Below, one piece after another: positions 22,701-28,439 of a stretch of DNA of 64,000 nucleotides. Position 1 is the first letter of the stretch. Each line of letters begins with the position of its first letter. The stretch lies in the NCBI GenBank assembly GCA_035771165.1, contig JAWNZC010000216.1:2260001-2324000 (forward strand). Direction: 5' to 3'. The notes beneath the pieces are model-generated. The model was not told where the DNA came from and did no database searches. It saw only the letters and a list, made by a program, of their open reading frames with translations. Source of the stretch: Paragorgia papillata (Eukaryota; Cnidaria; Anthozoa; Scleralcyonacea; Coralliidae). The position numbers and the translations under genes were made by a program.

Positions 22701-24209
22701 CATTTCACTCAATTACATAGCATGTTCTAGAGATTTTTGGTGAAGGAAAATTCGAGTGTAGAATATATACATTTTTATATACATTTGAATACTGCGTTAT
22801 AAAATTGCGAAATCAACAAAAAGTACGGTTTGCTTCAATTTTTTATCATCATATTGGTATTGTCCATAGTTTGGCGCATATAACAAGCCGGAAAAATAAT
22901 TTCCCTTGAGTTGAGCTTTAACCATGTGTGAGGTTTGTACTGGAAGGTATTTGCCTGAGATTTTCCTACAGACCAAACAGTGAGGTTTGCGTAAAAAAAA
23001 CAGAGGGAAAATACTTTCCAGTACAATTTTAAATCATTAATAATTCATGAGCCTAACACAAAGAAAATCAGTACCGTGTCTGGTTTGGATATCGGAGGAA
23101 AAAAATACATAAATAAAGCAAACGTTTACCTTTTCACTTTGCTCTATCTAAAACACTGCTTACACAACACTCTCCTTTTTATTCTGATAAAGAGCTCTGC
23201 TTGAAATGTCAATATTTCGTTATTAAAACTATTCTCAGCAGTTTACCATCTTTTCACTTTGCTCTATCTAAAACACTGCCTACACAACACTCTCCTTTTT
23301 ACTCTGATAAAGAGCTCTGCTTGAAATGTCAATATTTCGTTATTAAAACTATTCTCAGCAGTTTACCATCTTTTCACTTTGCTCTATCTAAAACACTGCC
23401 TACACAACACTCTCCTTTTTAATCTGATGAAGAGCTCTGCTTGAAATGTCAATATTTCGTTATTAAAACTATTCTCAGCAGTTTACCATTTTTTCACTTT
23501 GCTCTATCTAAAACACTGCCTACACAACACTCTACTTTTTACTCTGATGAAGGACTCTGCTTCAAACGTCAGTATTTCGTTATTAAAACTATTCTCAGCA
23601 GTTTACCATTTTTTCACTTTGCTCTATCTAAAACACTGCCTACACAACACTCTACTTTTTACTCTGATGAAGGACTCTGCTTGAAACGTCAGTATTTCGT
23701 TATCAAAACTATTCTCAGCAGTTTACCATCTTTTCACTTTGTTCTATCTAAAACACTGCCTACACAACGCTCTACTTTTTACTCTGATGAAGGACTCTGC
23801 TTGAAACGTCAGTATTTCGTTATTAAAACTATTCTCAGCAGTTTACCATCTTTTCTCTTTGCTCTATCTAAAACACTGCCTACACAACACTCTACTTTTT
23901 ACTCTGATGAAGAGCTCTGCTTGAAACGTCAGTATTTCGTTATCAAAACTATTCTCAGCAGTTTACCATCTTTTCACTTCGCTCTATCTAAAACACTGTC
24001 TACACAACACTCTACTTTGTTTAAACTCTTTAATAATAATATATTAAATAACTATGATATTAACCATAATTTATTTTTATTTCAAAAAGATTCCCGCTGC
24101 AATTCTTCACTTCAATTGGGATGCTTCAGTCATGGCCGACATTCAGGCAGCTGGGACAACCGCTATTCAATCAAATTATCTAAAACCTGAACTCCTGGAG
24201 CAGTTATAA
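1707..24209 (+). CDS. UBXN6: UBX domain protein 6 (UBXD1-like), 3' seven exons
   Basis: Seven exons (1707-1782, 3569-3641, 4597-4724, 6305-6399, 20591-20721, 21176-21321, 24090-24209) join in one frame across GT-AG junctions to a C-terminal part of about 256 residues. The order is end of a PUB domain (YRRIRQGNKVFQ, then RLRPIKGAVEFLISCGF), an acidic linker, a helix with LRTRAMREKE, a UBX fold (IYRFTLLRVKFPDG to LHFNWD) and the C-terminal tail LKPELLEQL. Family knowledge: UBXN6 is a p97/VCP cofactor that binds the p97 C-terminal tail through PUB, and it acts in endolysosomal and ER-associated degradation; its UBX lacks the FPR loop, and none is visible here. The 5' exons are outside the window. 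The introns are 0.45-14.2 kb and loaded with repeats. Confidence 0.93.
1832..2630. repeat. GGAGA pentanucleotide array
   Basis: Strand-asymmetric purine array of AGGAG/GACGAGAGGA units, with GAGCAGAGCAGAC variants at its right end. Intronic, in the 1.8-kb PUB intron. The long Ser/Leu- or Arg/Glu-rich frames on both strands are repeat translations. Such homopurine tracts can form triplex structures (inference). Confidence 0.92.
2905..3500. repeat. GA-rich tract and GTACA pentanucleotide array
   Basis: First a GAGGGGAGGAGA purine tract (2905-3190), then a pentanucleotide array of GTACA with GTGCA, GCACA and GCAAA variants (3190-3500). The second array is the complement of the ACTGT type found at 57375-59035. 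Intronic and noncoding. Confidence 0.9.
3569..3641 (+). CDS. UBXN6: UBXN6 exon: PUB domain, second part
   Basis: Acceptor AAACAG precedes and donor GTACAG follows. It reads ERLRPIKGAVEFLISCGFVE and then RPLP, matching the end of the PUB fold. It starts in phase 0 and ends with one base of a split codon, which the exon at 4597 completes. Confidence 0.93.
3735..3965 (+). repeat. Degenerate hammerhead-like 120-bp units
   Basis: Two decayed units of the 120-bp family described at 46043-47560. The first core (near 3788) reads CTGATGAAGGGCTCCG and has lost GAAAC. The second (3893-3930) keeps CTGATGA and GAAACGTC. They are in the sense orientation of the UBXN6 intron. Confidence 0.7.
3975..4140. 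repeat. Palindrome of two hammerhead-like motifs
   Basis: Near-perfect inverted repeat in which each arm carries CTGACGA, a GGGC-CUUC-GCUC hairpin, GAAAC, GTT and a 3-bp UCU/AGA helix. On the plus strand the motif is 4063-4096; the minus-strand motif is at about 4019-4052. Outside lies the sequence GTTCTCTGTTTCGGCAGTAT. Related copies are near 16905, 52425 and 54305. The core is clearly related to the 120-bp family but has different flanks. Confidence 0.65.
4155..4568 (+). repeat. Hammerhead-like 120-bp tandem array
   Basis: Three and a half 120-bp units with cores near 4205, 4325 and 4445. The first core is CTGATAA and probably dead; the others keep CTGATGA and GAAACGTCAGTA. The array ends only about 28 bp before the exon at 4597, so it forms most of the 3' part of this UBXN6 intron, in sense orientation. 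Confidence 0.8.
4597..4724 (+). CDS. UBXN6: UBXN6 exon: linker after PUB domain
   Basis: Acceptor TTTAG precedes and donor GTAAGA follows. It reads NEEELCFNLEEVNSDVIDKL and then TIMKEILLATEPCKPTLERS plus LK. It corresponds to the acidic and helical linker between PUB and UBX. It ends on a codon boundary. Confidence 0.88.
4738..6235. repeat. GGGAGATGGA minisatellite
   Basis: About 1.5 kb of imperfect 10-bp units (AGATGGAGGG) with GAGAGAGG and GATGAAGAG variants. A nearly pure block lies at 5750-5905. The array fills the intron between the exons at 4597 and 6305. The 564-residue minus-strand frame (Ser/Pro/Leu/His) and the plus-strand Arg/Glu/Gly frames are repeat translations. Confidence 0.93.
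6305..6399 (+). CDS. UBXN6: UBXN6 exon: pre-UBX linker
   Basis: Acceptor TTTTAG precedes and donor GTTAGT follows. It reads VLRPSSNGETLELPYDFFEL and then NSDEVKRMQTD, ending two bases into an Arg codon that the exon at 20591 completes. Human-type UBXN6 proteins have the same kind of LPxDFF motif before the UBX domain (family knowledge). Confidence 0.9.
6871..7078. mobile_element. Fold-back MITE
   Basis: Inverted arms: AGCCTTATTTC...GAAATAGAAAATGG on the left pair with CCATTTTCTATTTC...AATAGGC on the right. The centre pairs AGAATTCGAAAGT with ACTTTCGAATTCT. Noncoding, about 205 bp. Confidence 0.7.
7221..7547. mobile_element. MITE with TTTCAGCTTGC ends, copy 1
   Basis: Terminal inverted repeats GTCAGTTTCAGCTTGCTTTT and its complement close a roughly 325-bp element. 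Five copies are in the window (also 17717, 44773, 47984 and 53573). At copy 2 the element is flanked by TA, which suggests a Tc1/mariner-type source (inference). The right end lies 19 bp from the stop codon of the membrane-protein gene at 7566. Confidence 0.8.
7566..9142 (-). CDS. Multi-pass membrane protein, N-terminal frameshift
   Basis: An open frame from about 9029 to 7566 encodes about 435 residues from VAKSVWTSF, with some ten hydrophobic segments. Examples are FTIMFVAILVAVVAIITLYI, LWFAATIGLLFGW, IGLIIATPFAIAFVWAML and the C-terminal HLVANVMLMTVTTCFFAQVM. The only good ATG (9140-9142) starts MILEEIIDIFVWLMNGW in another frame. The frames meet inside 18-bp repeats that encode EEEAIP (about 8905-9030), so a one- or two-base indel there separates them. 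This may be a pseudogene, an allelic length variant or an assembly error. The gene is intronless and antisense inside a UBXN6 intron, with broken copies 3-5 kb away. I do not recognise the family and assign no function. Confidence 0.6.
9457..9905 (+). repeat. Hammerhead-like 120-bp tandem array
   Basis: Almost four units in 120-bp register. Cores near 9570, 9690 and 9810 have CTGATGA or CTGATCA followed by GAGATGTC or GAAATGTC, so stem III has drifted from ACGT to ATGT. Several are likely inactive. Sense to UBXN6. Confidence 0.75.
9941..10537. other. Non-genic stretch between two inverted 18-mers
   Basis: GTTACAAGCAGGTAACCA near 9941 is matched in reverse by TGGTTACCTGCTTGTAAC near 10519. 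The 560 bases between look unique and AT-rich, with no convincing coding sequence. This could be a decayed fold-back element sitting between two hammerhead arrays. Confidence 0.45.
10611..11103 (+). repeat. Hammerhead-like 120-bp tandem array
   Basis: Four well-conserved units with cores near 10727, 10847, 10967 and 11087; the first three keep CTGATGA, GAAACGTC and AGTA. The last unit is truncated just after CTGATGAAAA, where a different sequence begins (TTTTTTATACTCGC). Sense to UBXN6. Confidence 0.82.
11160..12345. repeat. 116-bp repeats around GTCAGTGGTCACTCAT
   Basis: Blocks starting GTCAGTGGTCACTCAT and ending in TTTTGCGCGCGCT occur at about 11190, then three times in tandem at about 11994, 12109 and 12225 (period about 116 bp). 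A longer flank (ACCCACCCACTCCTGATA, then GGAGGTGGGCTGTGGCGGGG) follows the first and last blocks. These repeats interrupt the membrane-protein pseudogene copies. Confidence 0.75.
11600..13345 (-). pseudogene. Shattered copies of the membrane-protein gene
   Basis: Minus-strand fragments match the gene at 7566-9142. 11620-11705 matches the segment after the EEEAIP repeats (VAKRFWTSFTIMFVA). 11733-11950 matches the region with LWFPATIGLLFGWMEFETN and IYKAFSLIFGLFGKGFVYR. 12510-12640 and 12690-12790 match N-terminal parts again, and 13260-13345 matches the start-codon region. They are separated by 116-bp repeats and a hairpin array and carry frame breaks. At least two N-terminal copies are present, so the locus was duplicated before decay. 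Confidence 0.8.
12915..13232. repeat. Hairpin tandem array 1 (AACACTTTGAAGCCT arms)
   Basis: Three units of about 120 bp. Each has a left arm AACACTTTGAAGCCTGACG, a core TATTTTATTCTGGCTAACGC followed by CAGACGATTTTATTCA, and a right arm AGGCCTCAAAGTGTTAA complementary to the left arm. Inside the core TCTGGC-TAAC-GCCAGA is itself a perfect 6-bp hairpin. The same core recurs in the array at 15466-16108 with unrelated arms. Confidence 0.85.
13468..13826. mobile_element. Fold-back MITE
   Basis: TTTACAGTCAAAATTTAAAT with CTTCCCACTTCT on the left is mirrored by AGAAGTGGGAAGGTATTT and GACTGTAAA on the right. A second inverted pair is TACTGTATTTCTATAG with CTACAGAAATACAGTA. Noncoding. Confidence 0.75.
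14095..14395 (-). repeat. Hammerhead-like 120-bp array, minus strand
   Basis: About two and a half units in antisense orientation to UBXN6. The core near 14280 reads, on the minus strand, CTGATGA then GAAACGTCAGTA; the core near 14160 has GAAAGGTC. This is the only array within UBXN6 that is antisense. Confidence 0.78.
14396..14612. other. AT-rich stretch, no gene seen
   Basis: AT-rich intronic DNA without coding or structured features that I can support. Confidence 0.5.
14618..14839. mobile_element. Fold-back MITE, GCCCTAATCAAACGAGAACG ends, copy 1
   Basis: Terminal inverted repeats of about 38 bp begin GCCCTAATCAAACGAGAACG and continue CAAGTCATCGCAAGTTGG. TTAA follows the right end. The second copy (50133-50353, opposite orientation) is preceded by TTAA. 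A TTAA target suggests a piggyBac-like source (inference). Confidence 0.82.
14844..15205. other. AT-rich stretch, no gene seen
   Basis: Intronic AT-rich DNA. The only familiar feature is a 24-bp scrap of the 120-bp repeat (CACAACGCTCTACTTTTT) near 15190. Confidence 0.5.
15208..15443. mobile_element. Fold-back MITE
   Basis: AGGTGTAAACCAGTCAAGTT on the left is mirrored by AACTTGACTGGTTTACACCT on the right. Further pairing occurs between TATCACAACTCTTGTGGTAT and ATATCCACAAAAGTTGTGAT. About 235 bp, noncoding. Confidence 0.82.
15466..16108. repeat. Hairpin tandem array 2 (CTCTTTCCTGTCCGA arms)
   Basis: About five and a half units of about 115 bp. Each has arm CTCTTTCCTGTCCGAA, core TATTTTATTCTGGCTAACGC with CAGACGATTTTATTCA, then CCTCTGGGAAAGCCC and the complementary arm TCGGACAGGAATGAG. 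The core equals that of the array at 12915 but the arms are different and still self-complementary. Confidence 0.88.
16435..17330. mobile_element. Decayed fold-back element
   Basis: Diverged inverted arms: TTTATTTAGCGTTTGAA near 16590 pairs with TTCAAACGCTAAACAAA near 17195, and ACTGTGAAAGTTTTAGG near 16548 pairs with the CCTGAAACTTTCACA region near 17240. CCAAGTTGGAAATAATAAC near 16504 is mirrored by GTTATTTTCTCCAACTTG near 17286. A hammerhead-variant fragment sits inside near 16905-16970. No coding sequence. Confidence 0.55.
16905..16970 (-). repeat. Hammerhead-variant motif (single arm)
   Basis: On the minus strand: CTCTCTGACGAAGTGCC, then TTCGCTCGAAACGTTAGAC, then TCCTACGTTCTC. It is the same motif as one arm of the palindrome at 3975-4140, here without the opposite arm. 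Confidence 0.55.
17331..17700. other. Unique intronic stretch, no gene seen
   Basis: No coding or structured sequence that I can support. Confidence 0.5.
17717..18031. mobile_element. MITE with TTTCAGCTTGC ends, copy 2
   Basis: Complete copy, GTCCGTTTCAGCTTGCTTTT to AAGCTGAAACTGAC, with TA on both sides (17715-17716 and 18032-18033). This is the best evidence in the window for the target site of this family. Confidence 0.85.
18288..18512. mobile_element. GC-rich fold-back MITE
   Basis: TAGGGCCTGTTCACACGAGA is mirrored by CTCTCGTGTGAACAGCCCCT with TAA after it. Between them several CCCCCGAGATAACTCGG palindromes and a central inverted GGGTCAAC/TTTGACCC occur. Noncoding. Confidence 0.82.
18704..19834 (-). 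mobile_element. hAT-type MITE, copy 2, with nested insertion
   Basis: Starts CAGTGCTGTGAGTAACTTCG and ends CTTTTACAGCACTG. It is flanked by GATTTAGA on both sides (18696-18703 and 19835-19842), a perfect 8-bp duplication. Relative to 1060-1553 it is inverted and about 640 bp longer, because another element occupies 18815-19460. Confidence 0.87.
18815..19460. repeat. Nested element bounded by 45-bp direct repeats
   Basis: Both ends carry tandem copies (two left, three right) of a 45-bp unit containing TTTTGCCGATTTTCGCATAG and TGTCCCAAGCACTTTTGTCC. Just inside, ATTGTCTGAAAATGACGA on the left is mirrored by TCGTCATTTTCAGACAAT on the right. The interior contains a small hairpin (CTCTGCTCC...GGAGCAGAG). 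The iterated ends are the unusual trait; the class is not clear to me. Confidence 0.6.
20591..20721 (+). CDS. UBXN6: UBXN6 exon: helix and start of UBX domain
   Basis: Acceptor TTTTTTAG precedes and donor GTAAAG follows. It reads SEEIERNSQLRTRAMREKED, then KNPSRIYRFTLLRVKFPDGV and ILQ. The first 20 residues are the basic helix that precedes the UBX fold, and YRFTLLRVKFPDG is the first beta hairpin of UBX. The upstream intron is 14.2 kb. Confidence 0.95.
20744..21115. repeat. GGGA, GGAA and GGAC tetranucleotide array
   Basis: Pure GGGA repeat (20744-20970), then GGAA (20971-21045), then GGAC with GGAG variants (21046-21108). It occupies most of the intron between the two UBX exons. The frames on both strands are repeat translations, although the plus-strand frame opens in the real exon upstream. 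Confidence 0.95.
21176..21321 (+). CDS. UBXN6: UBXN6 exon: central UBX domain
   Basis: Acceptor CGTCAG precedes and donor GTAAGC follows. It reads GTFNAREKASSLITFVREQL, then QSDWLPFMLSEPGGHQLTQE and DSSFVELDL. This covers the UBX helix and the loop that carries FPR in p97-binding UBX proteins. No FPR is present, as is known for UBXN6. Confidence 0.95.
21399..21934. mobile_element. TTAA-flanked fold-back element, family A copy 1
   Basis: Ends AAAGGGTATTGCCAATAAAA and its complement, with TTAA overlapping each edge. The subterminal block AATTAAGTTTATCTCATTTG with AAAGAACTCG is shared with 40496-40967 and 45088-45489. A central palindrome uses CTGTCCGCCATCTTG and AAGATGGCAGACAGCA. Noncoding. 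Confidence 0.82.
22205..22458. mobile_element. Fold-back MITE
   Basis: AAACCGTGTTGTATAAAGAG with TCTGGCACTAGCAAGT is mirrored by ACTTGCTAGTGCCACACTCT and TTATACAACACGGCTTTTT. About 250 bp, noncoding. Confidence 0.85.
22466..22775 (-). repeat. tRNA-derived SINE with duplicated tail
   Basis: The head is the 73-nt tRNA-like segment at 22557-22629. The tail on the minus side (to 22466) has CATTTTTCGCAACTGGTCCC and ATTCTACACTCGAATTTTAC. The tail sequence AATTCGAGTGTAGAATATAT recurs at about 22748-22770 on the other side, so a second partial copy abuts it. Confidence 0.65.
22557..22629 (-). tRNA. tRNA-like SINE head (tRNA pseudogene)
   Basis: It is 73 nt long and can form an acceptor stem GCCCTCC/GGAAGGC (one mismatch). 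The A box reads TGGCTCAGTGGTCAGAGC and the B box GTTCAATTCC. An anticodon arm with loop CTAGAAT would present AGA, but there is no long variable arm as in tRNA-Ser, and the T stem is weak. I read it as a SINE promoter and not as a working tRNA. Confidence 0.5.
22776..23120. other. AT-rich intronic stretch, no gene seen
   Basis: Contains a short inverted pair around ACTGGAAGGTATTTGCC and GGAAAATACTTTCCAGTAC (22936-23026). Otherwise featureless. Confidence 0.5.
23125..24016 (+). repeat. Hammerhead-like 120-bp tandem array
   Basis: Seven full units in exact 120-bp register plus partial ends. The first three cores (about 23181-23460) have CTGATAA or CTGATGA with GAAATGTCAATA, which breaks stem I. 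The next four (about 23544, 23664, 23784, 23904) have CTGATGA with AAACGTCAGTA and look intact, apart from TTCAAACG in the first. The array ends at ACACTCTACTTTG, then AAACTCTTTAATAATAATAT, the same junction as at 47555. It lies 73 bp before the last UBXN6 exon, in sense. Confidence 0.85.
24090..24209 (+). CDS. UBXN6: UBXN6 last coding exon
   Basis: Acceptor TTCAAAAAG precedes. It reads IPAAILHFNWDASVMADIQA, then AGTTAIQSNYLKPELLEQL and TAA. The last UBX strand (ILHFNWD) and the family's C-terminal LKPELL motif are present. The poly-Y tract is weak (TTTATTTTTATTTCAAAAAG) but the frame and homology fix the boundary. No clear polyadenylation signal was found before the fold-back element at 24276. 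Confidence 0.94.
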   Translation: MPAAILHFNWDASVMADIQAAGTTAIQSNYLKPELLEQL

Positions 24210-24275
24210 GACACAAGACTTTGCTAAAAGCTGGTAAGAGAAAATATTTAATATCGACATATCAATGATTTTCAT

Positions 24276-24603
24276 TAAAGTGCCTATGTCATCCTCAGGG
24301 ACTTTACATATTTATACTAATTGGAACATTCTGAGAAGATTTGTAACATCTCTTCTCAGGCGAAAATTTCATTTTCATGGATGTTTTTGCCGTTAAAGTT
24401 GACGGAAGTGACGTCGAAAGAGGAATTTGTCTATATGAAAACCACTTTACAGATTCCTCTTTTGACGTCACTTCCGTCAAATTTAACGGCAAAAAAATCC
24501 ATGAAGATGAAATTTTCGCCTGAGAAGATATATTACAAATCTTCTCAGAATGTTCCAATTAGTATAACGATGTAAAGTCCCTGAGGATGACATAGGCACT
24601 TCA
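24276..24603. mobile_element. Long-stem fold-back MITE
   Basis: Nearly perfect inverted arms of about 150 bp. AAAGTGCCTATGTCATCCTC ... GGCGAAAATTTCATTTTCAT on the left is mirrored to GAGGATGACATAGGCACTT on the right. Each arm has TTTGACGG...GTGACGTC or its complement. It lies just after the UBXN6 stop codon and could form a hairpin in its 3' UTR if included in the transcript. Confidence 0.85.
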
Positions 24604-24614
24604 ATACTGATGAT

Positions 24615-24910
24615 TTTCACAATGACTAATGATGTCATACTAACTGATGACGTCATAATGACTGATGACGTAATGATGACTGACGACGTTTAATGACTGA
24701 TGATGTCACAATGACTGATGACGTCATAATGACTTATGACGTCCTGATGACGTTATAATGACTGATGATGTCATAACGACTGATGTCATAATGGCCGATG
24801 ATGTCATAACGACTAATAATGTCATAATGGCCGATGACGTCATAATGATTGTTGACGTCATAAAAACTGGTCATGTTATAACGGCTGATGACGTCAGAAT
24901 GACGTAATAA
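24615..24910. repeat. TGACGTCA palindrome array
   Basis: About 18-20-bp imperfect units of TGATGACGTCATAATGACTG. Perfect TGACGTCA octamers occur several times (near 24650, 24719, 24836, 24853), plus many one-mismatch versions. This octamer is the consensus binding site of CREB/ATF bZIP factors (established). It sits between the UBXN6 3' end and the giant inverted repeat. Confidence 0.8.
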
Positions 24911-25257
24911 TTTGTTGCTATAAGAACAAAAGCGTAACGTATTTAAAATTAATTTTTTCTGCTTTCTTATTTTAGATAAATATATTGTATATATATGTAC
25001 TTCGAGAAGCAAGAGGACACAGGGCTCGAAGCAAGGCGGACAGCGCAGTGATATGTGAGAAACATTTATTAATCATTTGATAGTATTATGTTGTCAGAAA
25101 ACAATATTCATGAATGGTATAAATGATGTTTGGAATTGAAATATATTTTAGCTCTACTTTACTCTACAAACTATTGACATTAGTTCAATCAAAAATAAAA
25201 TATTAGTTTATTTCAACATGCCGCTAATTTATTGCAGAAAATTACAATACAACTGCA

Positions 25258-25965
25258 CTCCGCTTCATTCCACTTTACTCCACTCGACGTCGCTCCACTC
25301 TACTCCACTCTACTCTACTCCACTCTACTCTACTCTACTCTACTCTACTCTACTCTACTCTACTCTACTCTACTCTACTCTACTCTACTCTACTCTACTC
25401 TACTCTACTCTACTCCACTCCACTCCACTCCACTCCACTCCACTCCACTCCACTCCACTCCACTCCACTCCACTCCACTCCACTCCACTCCACTCCACTC
25501 CACGCTACTCCACGCCACGCTACTCCACGCCACGCTACTCCACGCCACGCTACTCTACGCCACGCTACTCTACTCTACGCTACTCTACTCTACTCCACTC
25601 TACTCCACTCTACTCCACTCCACTCCACTCCACTCCAGTCTACTCTACTCCACTCCACTCCACTCCACTTTACTCCGCTCCACTCTGCTCCACTCTGCTC
25701 CGCACCACACTCCACACTCCACACTCCACACTCCACACTCCACACTCCACACTCCACACTCCACACTCCACACTCCACACTCCACACTCCACACTCCACA
25801 CTCCACACTCCACACACCACACACCACACACCACACACCACACACCACACCACACACCACACACCACACACCACACCACACACCACACCACACCACACTA
25901 CACTACACTACACTACACTACACTACACTACACTACACCACACCACACTACACTACGCTTAACGG
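25258..25965. repeat. CTACT/CCACT pentanucleotide array, left arm end
   Basis: Pentanucleotide array in successive blocks: CTACT (25320-25410), CCACT (25411-25500), CCACGCTACT 10-mers (25501-25570), mixed, then ACACTCC (25715-25815) and ACACC/ACTAC. It is the counterpart of the GGTAT/GGTGT array at 38820-40137. The His/Thr/Pro frames are repeat translations. Confidence 0.93.
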
Positions 25966-26600
25966 GTGTAGTGCAATTACAAAAACTATTTCTATTTCTC
26001 CTAGCGAATGGTGATAAATCAACTACATGTATCAACGTTCACTTTATACCTAGAATATTATTTTCTTAATACAACATTAAACTATTGAATCAACTTATCT
26101 CTAGAAGCTTTGGTGTTTTTGGATAAAAAAAATATGCTAAACAAAATTGATCAATTTGTAATTAAAAAAATTAACGATTTTCAACAATCCAATGACTGTT
26201 ACAATTCTGTGAATTATATCAAGTTGAAAATATATTTGTTTTAAAAATGAAATTTAACATTTGGTTTGTCACCCTGAATAATTAAAGTACAATTTCAAGC
26301 AAATATTTTGTCATTTTTTAAAGTTTACTTCAAAAGATTATTTTGAGATTTGAATTTCAAATTGTTTTTAGTTTTTAATCCAAAAACGTCAAGCTTTTAA
26401 TTAGTTTTAATTAAGTACATGTAATCATGGATATCAGTCTAGATGCTTCGTGATTGGAATGTTAAAATACTTCTTAAATAATTACTGTTTGGACACTGGG
26501 AAAGACAGAAAAAGTCGGCTTTGAAAGAATACAATATATTCCTTTATTCTTTTTAATTTTTGTTTTATTTATTTATTATTTTAATTTATTTTGTTTTATC
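25966..26600. other. Left-arm unique AT-rich block
   Basis: AT-rich DNA whose mirror is 37985-38642. No coding sequence seen in either copy. Confidence 0.7.
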
Positions 26601-27065
<465 letters not shown>

Positions 27066-27069
27066 TTTA

Positions 27070-28435
27070 TTTACTTTATAAATTATTTCGGATTAGGAGT
27101 AATATTTTAAGAAGTATTTTAGCTTTCAACTCACTATGGTATCTACACTGTTGAAAATACTTAATGAGATGGTAAACCTGAAATCTATTTTCTATATTCT
27201 TATTTTTTTTAAGATTTCGGAGGTGTCATTTTCTGAATGTTTTTTATTGAGTGTTTAAATAAATTTGAATACTGGTTTCCAAGAAACTTGGAAATTATTT
27301 TGGCCACATGAAAGTAGGTCAGTATGTGAAATGATGGATAAAAGGAATAAAGTTCGCGGTTCTGAGATCATGAAGTTTATTTCGTTCTGGTACGATCACA
27401 GTAGGGGTTCACAGAAATTCGATAACGTGGTTCCATAAACCTGGATTACATTCAGAGCGTTTTTGGTTCTCTAGATATTCGTTAAAGTAATGCCCCTAGA
27501 TCACTATGTATTGGTCCACTTATTCGACATGCTTTTTGTTCCAATGAACTAGAAAAAGTATTTGGGTTGCGGTTAAATACTTATCTGATCACATACTGAT
27601 TTGAAATCATGAAAAATGATAATAATATTAATAGGTTAGGGGAGAATTACACCTTCGAAATGGTATGTGGCAAGTAGTAAAAACATGAGGTATAACAAGA
27701 TAAAATAACTCCATATTCGCCACTTTCTCCATTGCCATAATACTTTGCGCTTTTGACCTTTATTGATCTTGACAAAGTAAACAGGACAGAAACATGTGTT
27801 TTCTGCAGCCACAGAAATTGTATGCATTTTTTTTTCTAATTAACCTTTGAATTTCTATAATTTTCTTGTGGCCTACCGTTTGTATTTTTGAAATTGAAAC
27901 GCCCAAGAGCACATCAAAAATGATTTCACCTCCCTCCTCTCATGGTGCAAACATTACGGTATTTGCGAAAGTGGCGAATTCGAAAATAGTCAGGTTTACC
28001 ATCTCTTTCAAGGTAGCTCTAAAACGTTTTTCCACATTGAAAAATGCAAACATTCAAATAATGTGCATATACGTGTTTTGCAGGAGAATAAAAGGAAGTT
28101 TTAGGAATACCAATCGCTTTGCTTAGCGTTTTCAATTGGATCCAGTGAAAAGAAGTTGTTTTGGCAACCAAGGCAAATTTAAAATTAATTTTAAAACAAC
28201 GATTCTTATATTAGGCATTTTCAAACGAAACTTCTCAAAATAGTGGAAGATGTTGCCAAGTTCTAGTACCTTGTTTCCTTTTAAATTAAATATCACATTC
28301 AGTTTTATTCTTACTCAAATAATATATGCACATTGTTAGAGGAAAATTTGGCTTCTGTAGAGAATTAACGAGCTACCATAAGTATTTTCAGTCTATGTTT
28401 ACATGTGTAGAAATATTCTATTGTAAAAGTATTAG
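27070..28435. other. Left-arm unique block
   Basis: Mirrored by 35840-37200 with high identity. It contains a smaller inverted pair: AAGTGGCGAATTCGAAAATA near 27970 against TATTCGCCACTTTCTCC near 27715, with TACCATCTC flanks. I see no convincing protein. Confidence 0.65.
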
Positions 28436-28439
28436 ATGT

